NCBI RefSeq assembly: GCF_024713975.1
Contig: NC_091097.1
Span: forward strand, 2,846,361-2,910,360
DNA: 64,000 bases
Source: Paralichthys olivaceus
Lineage: Eukaryota; Chordata; Actinopteri; Pleuronectiformes; Paralichthyidae
Direction of reading: 5' to 3'
Below are positions 1 through 11,374 of this stretch, piece after piece. Each line of letters opens with the position of its first letter. The first letter of the stretch is position 1. A program made the position numbers and the translations under genes. Under the pieces are notes generated by a model. That model saw only the letters and a list, made by a program, of their open reading frames with translations. It made no database searches and was not told where the DNA came from.

Positions 1-430
1 TATTTTCACTTCTGATGAGTTGTTTCAAAAAGCAAAAGGACCTGTTGTTTTCTGCCGACTGTGCCGCCGCTGCATGTGGAAGGAGGGAGGACCCCTGAGG
101 CATGTCTGTTGTTCTCACGCTGCACAGAGCTGGAGTCTGACACCTTTAATCCGATCATCTGGCCTCTGCCTCAAGACTGAAAATCACAATCTCCATGAGC
201 CTCAACGTGCAGCCGTGTTTTTGACTCTTGCATGTCCCAGGGACTTCAGGTGCAACGTGAGAGGTGCCGAGTCTCCCTCCCTTCACCAGGCGGCACCGTC
301 GGTCTTCACTGTATATGGACTTTCACCTTCTGCCTGCCTGATTCCTTTAGTCCTCATCAACACCTGTTTTAAACTCCTTGTAAACAAAACAGAGCATAGA
401 TATGAATGTGTTATTAAAAGATGAGAAAAC
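1..430 (+). other. possible 3' UTR end of an upstream plus-strand gene
   Basis: No family-like protein is encoded here. The stretch ends in an ATTAAA hexamer near 413-419, followed by a GT-rich stretch (about 450-465), the arrangement of a vertebrate polyadenylation site. In human the gene left of PRR15L is PNPO, pointing the same way, so this could be its 3' UTR, but that rests on gene order alone and no coding sequence confirms it. Confidence 0.25.
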
Positions 431-1320
431 GGACCCTGTGCCTCGTGTCCTTTCTTTGTGTGTGGTTCATTTCAAAAAATCAATTAAAAAAAACATACAG
501 GAGATATTTGAAACAGTGAAAAACAAGCTGTAGTGAAACGTGTTTATCGAACAATCACACTTGACTGTTTCAAATAAAAGAAATGTAGTTTGAAGAATAA
601 TTCTACAAAAACGTGACTATTATAGATCTTATTTAATTCTATTCTCTTTGAATCCTAAATGTCCAGTACTAATGAATGAAAACCTGAGAGAAATAGAGAC
701 ATACAGACAATGAAGGTGCATGAAAAGAGTTTTCTGTTGCTCTTAATGAATCGTCTTCTCAGCTGATACTTTGACCTACCTTTCTTTAACACACTCCTAC
801 AGTTCTCCCAGGTTTAATGAGAGAATTTTCTCAAATGTTTCAGCTTCATCCAGTGACTCTGCTCTTAAACATTCAATGTTCAGGCTTGGTAGTGGGTTTT
901 CTCTGGGTACTTTCTCCCACAGTCCAAAGATATGCAGAAAAGGATTAAGTTGATTGCAAACTGTAGATGAACCATGACTGAATCCAAAGACCTTCATTAT
1001 GTTTTCATTCATTATATTATCATTCATTCATTATATATTCATATGTTATATTATATTACATTATATTATAAAAAATTGTGCAGTGCCAGGATGAGGAAGT
1101 CATTGTTAAAGGAGTAGTTTGAATTTTTGCTATATGGTGTAAAAAGTCACTGTCACATGGTCAATTTACAGTGTCTCCATGTTGACTGTGTGCTCCACCT
1201 GGCTCTGTGATGGATCACTGAGTGAATATTAAGATTAAGATTGTCATGAAGTCATGCACAGTAAGTTACACACAATTGAAATTTATTACCTTGCTCTCCC
1301 TCAGATCACACAACACACAC
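431..1320. other. intergenic, AT-rich
   Basis: No exon-like sequence was recognised. It holds an AT-rich stretch with repeated ATTATAT units around 1010-1075 and a short dispersed-repeat relic at 888-975. Confidence 0.4.
888..975 (+). repeat. dispersed repeat relic
   Basis: The stretch with TCTCTGGGTACT followed by CTCCCACAGTCCAAAGA and then TTAAGTTGATTGCAAACTGT resembles a repeat I know as widespread in fish genomes. A second, differently decayed copy lies at 16886-16985 in the same orientation. The element class is not certain. Confidence 0.4.
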
Positions 1321-1321
1321 A

Positions 1322-1499
1322 CGCATTACAGAGGGAGAGCAGGGCATTTTATGGTGCCCATAGAGCAGTTGGGGGTTCGGTGCCTTGCTCAGGTGCAACT
1401 CGGCAGCTCACCAGCCACCAGTTTGCTCCAGCGGGGGACTTGAGCCGGCGACCCTCCGGTTCCCAGGTCGGCTCTCCCTGGACTGCGCCACCCCCCCAT
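1322..1499 (-). mobile_element. tRNA-derived SINE
   Basis: On the minus strand the sequence begins with a tRNA-like head: A box TGGCGCAGTCCAGGG (1476-1490) and B box GGCTCAAGTCC (1436-1446). A body follows with GAGCAAGGCACCGAACCCCC. This matches the layout of a common percomorph SINE. It ends at a CA-rich stretch near 1310-1325. No flanking target duplication was established. Confidence 0.7.
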
Positions 1500-1667
1500 A
1501 TAATATAACAATAAAGACACCAGTGATGTGAGTTGAAGACAATGAACTGCTTGAAATATCATTTATCTCCACCTGTGAGGGACTACCAGGTCTTTTTGAA
1601 GATCTTTGTAGAAAAGGCAATAATTCAACTCTTCTGCAGCTTCTTGCAGGGTCTGAATTGATTGGAC

Positions 1668-1745
1668 ATTAAATTCAACTCAATTTTATTTGTGAAGTGC
1701 CAACTCATGACTTACATGATCTCAAGGCACTTCACATTGAAAGGT
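1668..1745 (-). mobile_element. LINE 3' tail fragment
   Basis: Read on the minus strand, this ends AAGTGCCTTGAGATCATGTA then GGCACTTCACAAATAAAATT. That is the same tail as the longer LINE copy at 57399-58200. It is a severely 5'-truncated insertion of the same family in the opposite orientation. Confidence 0.6.
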
Positions 1746-1886
1746 CGAGATCTTAAAAACAACAATTAGTGAATGAACTGTGACAGAAAAACAGTTTTGA
1801 GATGACACATTTCTATTATTTAATTTTTTAGTAGTAACAGTAGTGACAGTAGTAGAAGTATAAGGTATGTGTGTGTTTGTCCCTGA

Positions 1887-1900
1887 CCACTAGATGGCAT
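1887..1900 (+). promoter_or_regulatory. CTCF-like site
   Basis: CCACTAGATGGCAT fits the vertebrate CTCF core (CCA-S-YAG-R-KGGC). This is a motif match only. Confidence 0.3.
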
Positions 1901-2484
1901 CATTTATTAATCAGTATCATTGTAATGCTGAGGTACTGGAATGTGGGGAGTTTTTTTTTTACATAGACTGTACATGGTGAGGACGCCCCCCAGTGGTTTT
2001 GAGTGACCACAGCACCTCTGTGTGTATTGATGAGGTGATTGATCATTACAGTGATGCGTTCACGAACATTGTGTAGCAGTGTTTTATTATCACTGCACTG
2101 CTGATAGCTCATAACTGACTCTTGCATATGAATACATGTATTTTTATTGTTTTTATTATTATTTTAATGTATTTATTATAGTCAATGGTTTTCAACATTG
2201 ACATAAAATGAAACAAAACAGAGCTTCTGCATTTTTGTCCTCATTTAAGCCAGAATCCAAACAGAAAGTGTCTTTTATCGTATTGCATTCCCTGATTTGA
2301 CCGAGTATTGTTGTCGTATTGGGAGGTCATGCCTAAATTTTAGCGTTTTTATTCTTTGTCTGTTTTAAAGATTGTTACTTGTGTCTTTTTACTTGTGATG
2401 CACTTTGTAACTTTGTTTTGAGATGTGCTATATTATTATAGATATTATTATTTGACCGGCTGGGGATGTAGTGATGGGCCAAGG

Positions 2485-2499
2485 TCGCCCTCTGCTGGG
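2485..2499 (-). promoter_or_regulatory. CTCF-like site
   Basis: TCGCCCTCTGCTGGG reads CCCAGCAGAGGGCGA on the minus strand, a near-ideal CTCF core. It lies about 2.8 kb from the 3' end of prr15l. This is a motif match only. Confidence 0.4.
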
Positions 2500-2589
2500 C
2501 AACACTGTGTGCACGTTGACTGCTGTGATGTAGTTGGAGTCCAGCGTTGTGTTGGTCATTTACTGCAAAGTGTAGAGGACATGGAGATA

Positions 2590-2715
2590 CTGTAGATAGG
2601 GAGGAAGAACGGATCGTACACTAACCAGGAGGTTAGCGGTTTGATTCCTGACTCCCACATTCCACATGCAGAAGTGTCCCCGTGAATTGTTTTATGAATG
2701 TGATCCAAAGTCATC
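2590..2715 (+). mobile_element. decayed SINE fragment
   Basis: It contains AACCAGGAGGTTAGCGG then a B-box-like GGTTTGATTCC, followed by CCACATGCAGAAGTGTCC. This is the same order as in the clearer SINE at 3716-3975. The A box is not recognisable and the 3' tail is missing. Confidence 0.45.
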
Positions 2716-3715
2716 GTCACCAGATCAACAGCTGGAGCAGTGAAGTGACACTTATTACATCATGATAGGGCTGACATCACTCAGATTAAAAGAGGTTATT
2801 AATGATCTATTATCCCAAATGATATCATAAGATAAACATCTGCATAAAAGTAACTTCAGACCTATTAAGGCTGTGGCAGCACACACCTTCTATATGTACA
2901 CTTTGGATATGCTCAGCTCTACATTACTTTGTGCTTGTTGTGGTAATATGATGGATGATTTGATTCATGATTTCGTTCACAACATAAACACAAAACTAAA
3001 ATAATCAAAGTAAAAACTAGGTTTTGAGGCAGGTGCATCAAGATCAGGTAATAAATAAAGTACACTTACTCCATATTGCATATTATGACACTTGATGTTG
3101 TGCTTAATAATTTGCTCACTTTGGGTGGTAATCCAGTTTCACTACTTTTTTAACAGAAAAGATAAATAGCTCTAGAAGCCTCATGACAGGGTGACAGGGT
3201 GACATGGCTAGTTGGTGACATATGTAGCTGGTAAAAAGTGAAGCACATCAATGATAGTGAATAAGGAATGATTCATGATTCTAACAATAAATGTAGATAA
3301 CACCACTTTGGTCTGGAGCTCAAATGAGTAATCTGAGGGAGTGTTTGAAGAGGCCGGTCTAGTAATGACACAACAACATGACTCTTCTTTGATATGTTAT
3401 CACAAACTCATGAATTTAATTTCAAAGAACTTTATTGCACATTTACCCAGACATTAGCCGTCCACCAATACAATTGGTTAATATGTAATAACTAAATATA
3501 TACATGTACCTCATTAAAATCAATTTAGACAGTTGCAGTCTTCCAGGAGCTGGAGAGGTCCAGTCACAGAGTCCATTCTTAACAAAGTACAGTCACAATG
3601 ATCCGGTGCTTCTTGTTGTGACAGAACAGAGTGACCATTAGTTAAAGAAACCCTCCAGTATACAGCACAGCCACTATGAACTTTTTTTACATGGAAGGAT
3701 CAAATTCTGCAACCT
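2716..3715. other. intergenic, no gene seen
   Basis: AT-rich sequence with no exon, RNA gene or clear repeat recognised. A short GTGACAGG duplication occurs near 3186-3200. Confidence 0.4.
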
Positions 3716-3975
3716 TTGTTGTGGCTCAGGGGGTAGAGCGGCCCGTTCAATACCAGAAGTCTGGTGGTTCAACACTAATCCCCCCCATTCTACATGCCGA
3801 AGTGTCTTTGGGCAAGATACTGAACAACAAATTACTAGTGTTGGTACTGTATTTGAGAAAGTGCTGCACATAGATGCATTATGCGAATGTGAGGGTGAAT
3901 GACAGAACTGTACTGTAAAGCACGTAGAGTGGCCATCAATAGTAGAAAAGCTCTGTATACATTTACCATTTGATG
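3716..3975 (+). mobile_element. tRNA-derived SINE
   Basis: A box GTGGCTCAGGGGGTAGAGC (3721-3739) and B box GGTTCAACAC (3766-3775) lie 45 bases apart as in a tRNA promoter. A body with GAAGTGTCTTTGGGCAAGAT and a tail with TAAAGCACGTAGAGTGG follow, ending in ACATTTACCA. These are typical of a SINE superfamily common in spiny-rayed fish. It is not a tRNA gene: the cloverleaf is not intact and sequence continues about 200 bases past the B box. Confidence 0.7.
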
Positions 3976-4568
3976 GCAGTAAGTGTGTGGATGTGCATGG
4001 ACCTGCCTGAAGACGGAGTTCCTCTAATTTCTCCCCTTCACCTGAAGTGAAAGGGCCGTGACATCACATCTGAGCTGTCCTCTGTAACTGAACAGAACCT
4101 CTTAAAAGGTGATCTGCTGCCGCTGAACTTGTTGAGTGAGTGATGGTCGCTTGTAAAGACGTTCGGCCATCGTTGTGTTTACTACGCTCTCTGGGCAGGT
4201 CTGCTTTTTAGTGCAGACCGGACACTGTAGGAAAGTAGAAGCAAAAAAGTGATAGAAGCAAAGGGAAGACGTTCATGCTGAAACCGCAATGTTTCTGCTG
4301 AGAAATCTGGTTCTGTTAATGCCCACGCTGGCTATCATCAGCTAAACCTGCCAAACACATAGCTGCTTTAAGCGTTGAGTTCACTGCTCAGCTCCGCTAC
4401 AGCAGATGCTGTCAATTTTAAAATTCATAATTACAACAATAATTATTGACACAGAAAAAACGGGGCTCGCCTCTTCACTCCGATGTTCATGGGAAATTGT
4501 GTTCTTTTAAGGCAGGTAACACTAATATTGAAAACAATGATTTAAGACTGTGGGAAGAGCTCTGTTCC

Positions 4569-5334
4569 AAGGTTGGATTTTTATTTATTAGTGCAGTTTC
4601 AAATGGGATTTTACAAAGTGGAAGTTCTAGTCTCACTTTGGCTCTATGAAGATATGAACTAGGCACGATTCACACTTCTCCTCTGTTTCTTAGTGTAACT
4701 TGAAACAGGTTTTATGAGAATATTACTGAGGAGATTCCAAAAGGAGACATGTAGCCACGTATTCATAGTTGTGTGTAGGAGTGTGTGAGACTGCAATCAC
4801 ACTGCCAAAACACTAGTGGCGGTATAATTTCCTTGCTGGTGTTGAGTGTCTTCTGTTTCTGGTCCACTTATTTAAAAACTCTCTGGCGTCTCTGTTTACA
4901 GCAGAACAATGACACCAAGCCGTTCATGTTGGAGTTGAAGCTGATGGATGTTGAAGAGCGATTGATTTTTCTTTTCTGCTCTGAAAATACAGATGTGGTC
5001 CGTGTTTGTTCTTTCAACTCAATTCAAAAATGGCGGTTAGTCTGCCTGACATACGATGCTACCGTGCGGACCAATCCCAGCTCTTGTGGTCTGTGTCGCA
5101 TGAAGCATGAATTGGGCTTAATGCTCACTCAGGCTGAAAAGAGCAACAATAGCAAAGGGCATTATAAGGAAAGTGGTGCATCTTCTGAACATTAGAGTAA
5201 TGAAGAGCGGCAATCCTTCTCGAGTAATAACACAAATTATGAACCTGAGGATGAGCAGAACAATAGTTTCAGTTTATGTTACCACCTCTTTGTGTGTGCA
5301 TCTATGCTAATCTTTGGAGAAGTTGCGTGTCATG
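4569..5334 (-). other. probable prr15l 3' UTR
   Basis: On the minus strand this follows the prr15l stop codon and runs to the first good AATAAA-type signal (TTTATT on the plus strand near 4569-4576). A 136-codon open frame on the opposite strand (4785-5195) resembles no family I know and is treated as chance. The true end is inferred. Confidence 0.35.
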
Positions 5335-5688
5335 TCACTTCCTCGCCTTCTTATTGTCATTCCTCGCAGGGCCAACTTCTGCAAACATCTCTGGGTTCTC
5401 TGCCAACGTGGCTCGCACTTTCTTCTTCTCCTTGAACCTTCCGGAGCGCGACACCTTAACATGGCACCCCTTGCTGGCCGTCGTTTTATCTATGATTCTC
5501 TCCAGTCGGTTGGCCTGCTCTGAGTCGATCACAGAGACCTCTGCGGCACCAGTTGCTGCCCCAGACCCCTGCTGGCCAGTGGTAGCATTGGAGTCAATCT
5601 CTTCAGGGATCACGTTCATAACCTTGGGCTGGGATGTTTGTTTCCTCAGAAAGGGCAGCTGCCACCAGCTGGAAGATGAATCCGTCAT
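5335..5688 (-). CDS. prr15l: proline-rich protein 15-like (PRR15L)
   Basis: This encodes 117 residues in one exon, with start ATG at 5688-5686. Two family signatures are clear. The N-terminus has a tandem Trp followed by a basic stretch (SSSSWWQLPFLRK, residues 4-16). The C-terminal half has RLERIIDKTT (61-70) and SRSGRFKEKKKVRATLAENP (80-99), the most conserved block of PRR15 and PRR15L. The middle (30-60) is a low-complexity linker. The WWxLxFLRK start and AENP after RATL fit PRR15L better than PRR15. The biochemical role is poorly known; family members are small, mostly disordered proteins. The frame stays open 15 codons upstream to a Met at 5733, but a splice acceptor lies between, so that Met is probably intronic. 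In human this gene also lies near COPZ2. Confidence 0.88.
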   Translation of the reverse strand: MTDSSSSWWQLPFLRKQTSQPKVMNVIPEEIDSNATTGQQGSGAATGAAEVSVIDSEQANRLERIIDKTTASKGCHVKVSRSGRFKEKKKVRATLAENPEMFAEVGPARNDNKKARK

Positions 5689-5715
5689 GATGGATGTATG
5701 TGGACAGACAGAGGG
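5689..5715 (-). other. prr15l 5' UTR part of the coding exon, with splice acceptor
   Basis: On the minus strand a pyrimidine-rich TGCTCTCCTCAG lies just above 5715, and 27 bases separate that AG from the prr15l ATG. This suggests that one or more non-coding first exons lie further right (above 5716). I could not identify them. Confidence 0.4.
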
Positions 5716-5717
5716 CT

Positions 5718-6081
5718 GAGGAGAGCAGGGCACAAGGATAAAAAGAGTTAGAATTTAAAAAAATAGAAAAAAGTTAGGTAGGGAAAGAGAATCAGATATA
5801 TATGCTGGGAATAAATCTTCAACACACAGTCACTGTGTGTGTTCACCTGCCTGTCTTTATCTGAATAGCTTTGTTTTTTGTGTGTGTGTTCCTCAGCACA
5901 GTTTGTGTGTGTCTCACAGCAGTTAATATGTACATGTGCTGAGAAAGAGAAATGTATAGCAGAGCAGACTAATGGATTGGCGAGTGTGTACAAGTGTGTT
6001 TGTAAAGTGCTTGTGTTTCCTGGCCACACAGCCGATGTGGAACCAGGAGCGGGCGCAGCCGGCTTCACCGCCATCTGAGAG

Positions 6082-6116
<35 letters not shown>

Positions 6117-8368
6117 CCTCTCTCCGCCTGCCTCTGAAAAGTCTCCAGCTGCCGTCTGCTCTCCACTGCCTGTTCCTTGTACATGGCCACATACGAACCA
6201 GCGCCATCTCAAACTGCAGGTGAGTTTCTCTGGCTGTGTTGGTCCCCACGTTGGGCGTCACTGTCGTAGACAACGTTGCCACCGGGGTCTCCCAAACACC
6301 ACCAGACACAAACCACTCAGATTTCAACTTGTTTATAATCTGCCAAATCAAGCAATATAAACTCAAAACTAGTAATTGAAAGTCTTGGCAGCTCAGCTGT
6401 GTTCAGTCTCTTCCATGTGTGTTTCTCTTTCTCCATCTTCTTTTCTTGCTGCCTTTTGGATCCAGGGAGAGAAATTGGCCTACGAGACTCGGCTGTGGCA
6501 ATTAACTCTCCCTGGTTCAGCTGGAGGGGCTCTGACGATCGATGACAGACACAAAACAAACAAAAAGAAAAGAATTATCCCAGGATGAAAAAGTGCTGTC
6601 ACACACGTAGGACACACTGGTGAAGATGTGACGGAGAGTTTGTGGTGATAAGAAGTGAAACTGTTGTAGATGTGCTGTAAACAAAAACTTCATTAATACG
6701 TGACTTCCCCCTCTGTCCGCTGCACCACATGAATACTGTGGAGAGTTAGTTGCTGTTGTGAACATGTCTGAGTAGAGAACCCTTTGCTGCTTTGTGTGAA
6801 ACAAGAACTTAGGAGAAAGTCCAGACCCGATCCTGCAGAAATTCTCCGCAGGACATGTCCGTGCATGTGTGTTTCTAGTGTACAGCAGTTTATAATCTTG
6901 ACAGGGCAGGTTGGATAAAAATTAATGGTGCAACATAGCTAATAAGTTACAAGACTAGATTCAAGGTTCAGGATCAGGCCCAAGCAAATCGAAACTACGC
7001 AGATAATCTGAATGTATTTGCACATGGATTCACATGGGCTTATTCAGACGTTCTCTGGAGTTGTTTCGAGGGAGCTTGCAGGAGATGCTCCAGAGAAAGT
7101 CCAGAACCTTTCACTCTGATAGTTTGTTCTCACGTGCAGCCCCTCTGGAGAATGTCAGGAGCTTAATCAGTGTTGGTGCATGTCTGAACGCAAAATACTC
7201 ATGCTTTGGTCAAAAACGACCCACACCGTATTTGCTTTGTTACCTATAACTTGATAAATATCTTGTTCCAGCTGAGCAGTATTGTAGATTTATGAAGTGG
7301 AAGAAGTGTCCGATCATTTAGTTCAGCATTCAGAGTCAAATACAACAAAACGTTAAGCTACAGAAGCGTCACAAAATATATTTTGGGAAACTATGGGCCG
7401 ACAGTAGTTCTGCAATAAAATATGTTTCCTATATGAAATTGGAATCATGCTTGGGCAGCATTTTTGGTTGATGTGGAGCTAGTTTTTATTGCTTTATATA
7501 CAGTTCATTGGTTAAGTCCAATGGGTTCAAGATAAAAGTGAGGGAATGTGAGATGGTAGAAAAGAGGAAAACCTTCTGATGTAATTTCTTTGATTCCTTT
7601 CTCTACTTTCTTTGGTGAAATATTGAATGATTTTATTTTGAGCCTTTAACAGTTTGAACCACACAAGTAGACGAGATGGGGAACAGCTACTGAAGACATC
7701 TGAAACGTGAGAACCCCAACTTGACTCTTCTGGTTCTTTTCAAGGGGTCTCGACCCAAAGAAGTTGTAAAGCACTGGCTTAATGTTCAACAAAGCTTTGC
7801 ATTAATAAGATTATATGTTTTGTGATGTCAAATCTTAATATGAAAAGTTACTGTATCAATCATATAGTAAGACTGGATACAGTTTCAGAGTAACACACAA
7901 TGTAAAGTACAAACACCTCAGGGCTGCACTGCTCGTCTCACCTGATTGAAATGGATGTGGAGCTGTTGTCTCCCTCTGGCAGACGTTGAGTTCTGCAGAT
8001 TTCAGAATCAACTTTTAGCCTCTTCAAAACTCCTGAATTCAGCTTTTCAGCCACAAATCGACATTGTGAACTTACATCTCACTGTCCTGTTGCCCTTTAT
8101 CCTCATGTATTCTTTCCCTTCACATTTCTTCCTTCCCTCCTGTCCACAGTCACTTCGTCATCTGTTTCCACCTGTGAGGGCTGAGCAACAAGTGCTGTGG
8201 TTAGCCCCTCCCACTGACATACAAAAACACACACGCACTGTACAACACTGTACATACAATGCTTTTGAGGATCTTGGCTGAAGTCATAAAATGTGAAGCA
8301 ATTTACTTCATATTATGAAATTAACAGTCAACTAAAGCTGACTCCAGACCAGATTCAGTTGTAACATA
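5718..8368. other. upstream of prr15l, no coding exon seen
   Basis: Probably contains the prr15l promoter and untranslated first exon, neither of which I can place. It includes the GAGCAG hexanucleotide array at 6081-6116. Several open frames cross that array but none resembles a known protein. Confidence 0.35.
6081..6116 (+). repeat. GCAGGA hexanucleotide array
   Basis: About six tandem units of GCAGGA. It is translatable as Glu-Gln repeats on one strand and Ser-Cys on the other, which explains the open frames there. Confidence 0.7.
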
Positions 8369-8560
8369 AAGGGATAGTTCACCCAAAATTGAAAAGTCAC
8401 TCATCATCTCCTCACATTTACGTGCACGCACCGCACAAGCTCTCACCTAAAGGGTACGAGACAAGATCAGCGTGAACCTGCGATACCTGATCTCATCTCG
8501 CGCCCCTTGGGCTATAGCATAGATGCGAGAGCTTGTGCAGTGTCTGCGTGAACATGAACG
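8369..8560 (+). mobile_element. non-autonomous DNA transposon fragment with fold-back
   Basis: It starts with GGGATAGTTCACCCAAAATT and CTCATCATCTCCTCAC, a terminus shared with the element at 51353-51695. An imperfect inverted repeat follows: ACGCACCGCACAAGCTCTC (from about 8425) against GAGAGCTTGTGCAGTGTCTG (about 8527-8546). The inner part CGCCCCTTGGGC with GCGAGAGCTTGTGC matches the hairpin at 45826-45953. The right terminal repeat was not found. Confidence 0.5.
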
Positions 8561-9344
8561 TGGCTGTGATGTTTTTTGCATGAGCTCTTGAGACCCCAAT
8601 CACCAGCCCAACCCCCCCAATTTATCTTAAACTGCACATGATCGGCAAGAACTCTGCCACTCTGTGAAATCACAAAATGAAACCACTCCCAAGCTGTCAC
8701 ATTTGGACACTTGGTTAGGACCCCTTACCACATTGTGTAGCTCTAAAAGATCCTCCTGTAAGTCAAGATCTGCACCAACATCAAATGGGTTCCTCGTGAA
8801 AATCTGCTCAGTTTTTTTGTGTAATCCTGCAGACCAACCTTACGATCAATTCCAATTTTAATTACACTCCGAATCCACATGCTCATCCAAAATGTCAGCA
8901 GTTCAATAAGAGTACGTTGTCATATCGGTTTCAAAAACAGCAACACATTTTTTTTCCTTTGAAGAATACAATTCTGAAAATTAAGTAAATTCTATAATAT
9001 ATTCTGATAATGGATGTGATCTGAAGGACATGGGTGTTTTTTCTTGTTCTTCTATTGAGCAAAGTAATGAGTTGAATTCAAGAAGAATGATTTATCTCAC
9101 GCTATAATAATTCAACATCTTTTGCTGTGGGAAATTCCGGCTCTAGATGAATGCCAGTGTTGCTGAATACACTGCTCTCTGTATGTATTCATATTGGTTG
9201 GGATCGCTCCAGGAAGTAGGACAGGAGTTAATGAGTTACCAAGTTATAATTTTCAGGATGGATCAGACTTTGACTTCATATCTTCAAATCTAGGGTGTGT
9301 TTACTCTGTCCTGCTTTTATCTGTCTGTCTGTTCTTGCATATTC

Positions 9345-9386
9345 ATGCATGCATCTCTCTCTATATATATAGAGAGATGCATGCAT
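9345..9386. repeat. 16-bp inverted repeat (hairpin/cruciform)
   Basis: The left arm ATGCATGCATCTCTCT (9345-9360) and right arm AGAGAGATGCATGCAT (9371-9386) are exact reverse complements around a 10-base AT-rich spacer. No run of T follows, and this is not expected to be a bacterial-type terminator. Confidence 0.85.
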
Positions 9387-9505
9387 ATGCAACCTGTGCA
9401 CACACAGAAAGGTTCTATGTTGTATCTGCTCCCTCTTTACTTTCCAGTATATTTATTAAACTGGAATTAAAACCCAGGGGATCCATAAGTCTCAGGCCTT
9501 GTTAG

Positions 9506-10278
9506 AATCCCACACCACACATACAAGATACAAGATACACACACACTCCCAAAAGCTCATTCGCCCCAAAGATGTCACATGAACTGTGTGACAATTATTT
9601 TGAAATATGATATATTTCTTTTAAGTTTGCTAATGTGCTCTATAAAAGCACAATGTGAACATGAATTACAAAATAACGACGTCATGATGATGAATGATGG
9701 CATCAGGGCTACCTTGATTTTGGAACGCCTGAGTTACGACTAATGGTGAGGAGTGGGGGGGGGGGATCAACCAAGCATTTGTTGCATTATTGGAAATGAA
9801 GGACCTAATGTTTTTGCAAGATTGACCCATGGGATATATCTACCTCTGGAAAATGTGTGCATGCATTTTTTAAACATGGTCCACTATCTTGGGCTCCAAA
9901 CCTCCAAAACCAAACCTGAAGGAGGCTGACTAGCCGTGGGTATCTCCACATTTTCTCATTTCAACTGCTTCTGTTGTTTGTGGGCTGCTTTGTCTCCAGG
10001 CTGTGCTCCATTTTCCTGACATGCCCTTAGTGTCCTTTATCTGTTTGAATAGACCATTCTATCACCTTCAAGAGGTCTGAGGTCGGTGACCTTCAGAAGC
10101 ATTGTTTTCTTGCTATGCTTTTATAGAAATAAGCAAGCTTGTATTTTTGTGTAATTTTAGCAGTAGTTTTCATATGTCATGGTTCACGAGTAGATGTTGG
10201 TAACCTCCAGTGTTGGGGACATATCATCAGTTGTGTACAGAGCCATTGCTGCAGTCTCTGATATTTTCTTTACGGTCT
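9506..10278. other. intergenic, no gene seen
   Basis: No exon or clear repeat recognised apart from a short G run near 9757-9766. Confidence 0.4.
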
Positions 10279-10283
10279 GGTGC

Positions 10284-10755
10284 TGTTGTACTCCGCGGTC
10301 CCTTCTCTCTAGTGTCTCCACTGTGTTTCCCCCTCCCTTGTGTTTCTTGTGTGTCCTGTCTGTGCGTGGGCGGAGCGACAAGGATCTCCCTGGATTACGA
10401 TCACACTGCAGCACTTCAGCTGCACACCTGCCACCCTTCACTATCAAGCTCCTGCAGTATTTATACCCGGCTCCACCTTCCAGTCTCGGCCAGTTCGTTC
10501 GGTTTACCGTTGAATGTTTTTTGCCTTGCCTTTCTTAGATTTTTGATCATATTCCCCTGTGCTTCAGGTGCACCAGCCTCCAGCCTGCCTCGTCCTCACC
10601 ACTTCATTCAACCTGCAAAGATTCAGGACACCAGTCCAACAACTCTCCACCAGCCTGACTCGCCACATCTACCCTCATTCCATCTGAGTTTGGATTAAAT
10701 CACTGTAAATCACAAACTGTCTGCCTCGGGTTCCATTATTGTGTGAAACTCAACA
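10284..10755 (+). mobile_element. solo LTR of an LTR retrotransposon
   Basis: It starts TGTTGTACTCCGCGG and ends AAACTCAACA, so it has TG...CA ends. It is flanked on both sides by the 5-bp target duplication GGTGC (10279-10283 and 10756-10760). Inside, a TATA-like TATTTATACC (about 10459-10468) lies upstream of an ATTAAA signal (about 10695). The C-rich composition and the late CTGCCTCGGGTTCC resemble fish Gypsy LTRs. No gag/pol sequence lies on either side, so this is a solo LTR left by recombination. The 162- and 114-codon open frames here are not genes. Confidence 0.8.
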
Positions 10756-10760
10756 GGTGC

Positions 10761-11300
10761 AGGGCTTGTCTATGGATTCCTGATGGTGGATGTTGCAATA
10801 AAACTCCTGCAGCAGATCTCCACGGGGCAAACTTTTGGTTTCTGTTCTGCCTCAGATGTCATCACTGCTTACCACAGCCTTTTCCTCTCATTCGTTTCAT
10901 CAACAGCATCCTCCCAGGGTACTGTCACTAGGAAGTAGATGACTCACAAGTTGTTGGACCAGAGTTACAGGTCTGGTCTGAGGGTGGTGCTGACAATTTG
11001 TGATGGGTCTATAATCCACTGGCCTTCATCCAGCAGCATTTCTAGTGTTTCTAGAATTGTGGGCATGGAGGGATTCTGCTGTTCTTGGTGGAAGAAAGTC
11101 TGAACATGACAGTTAAAAAAAGGAACTGGAAGACAGATGTCCACTGAATAATGATTTTGTATTGAATAAACAGTTAATTAAATGCTTTGATTTTAATAAT
11201 TATTTTTCAAATGTGCTTTTTCTCAGTTTAACATCATAGAAGAGTAATACAAAACCCTTTCAATCTGCCATTCAGGTCAAGCTGATCAGTATGTTGATAA

Positions 11301-11303
<3 letters not shown>
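10761..11303. other. intergenic, no gene seen
   Basis: No coding exon, RNA gene or recognisable mobile element seen. Confidence 0.4.

Positions 11304-11373
<70 letters not shown>
11304..11373 (+). repeat. (GT)n microsatellite, about 70 bp
   Basis: An uninterrupted GT dinucleotide run. Confidence 0.95.

Positions 11374-11374
<1 letters not shown>

Noticed and set aside
3721..3775. A tRNA gene, judged from A and B boxes
   Set aside because: The stems do not form a proper cloverleaf and the sequence continues into a SINE body and tail.
4785..5195. 136-codon open frame opposite the prr15l 3' region
   Set aside because: No recognisable domain, no supported splice sites, and it lies antisense to the probable prr15l 3' UTR.
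5923..6366. Minus-strand 147- and 154-codon frames with Cys-Ser or Pro-Ala repeats
   Set aside because: They are created by the GCAGGA array. The parts outside the array look random.
10210..10698. Overlapping 162- and 114-codon open frames on the plus strand
   Set aside because: They lie mostly within the C-rich solo LTR at 10284-10755. There is no gag, pol or host-protein motif.
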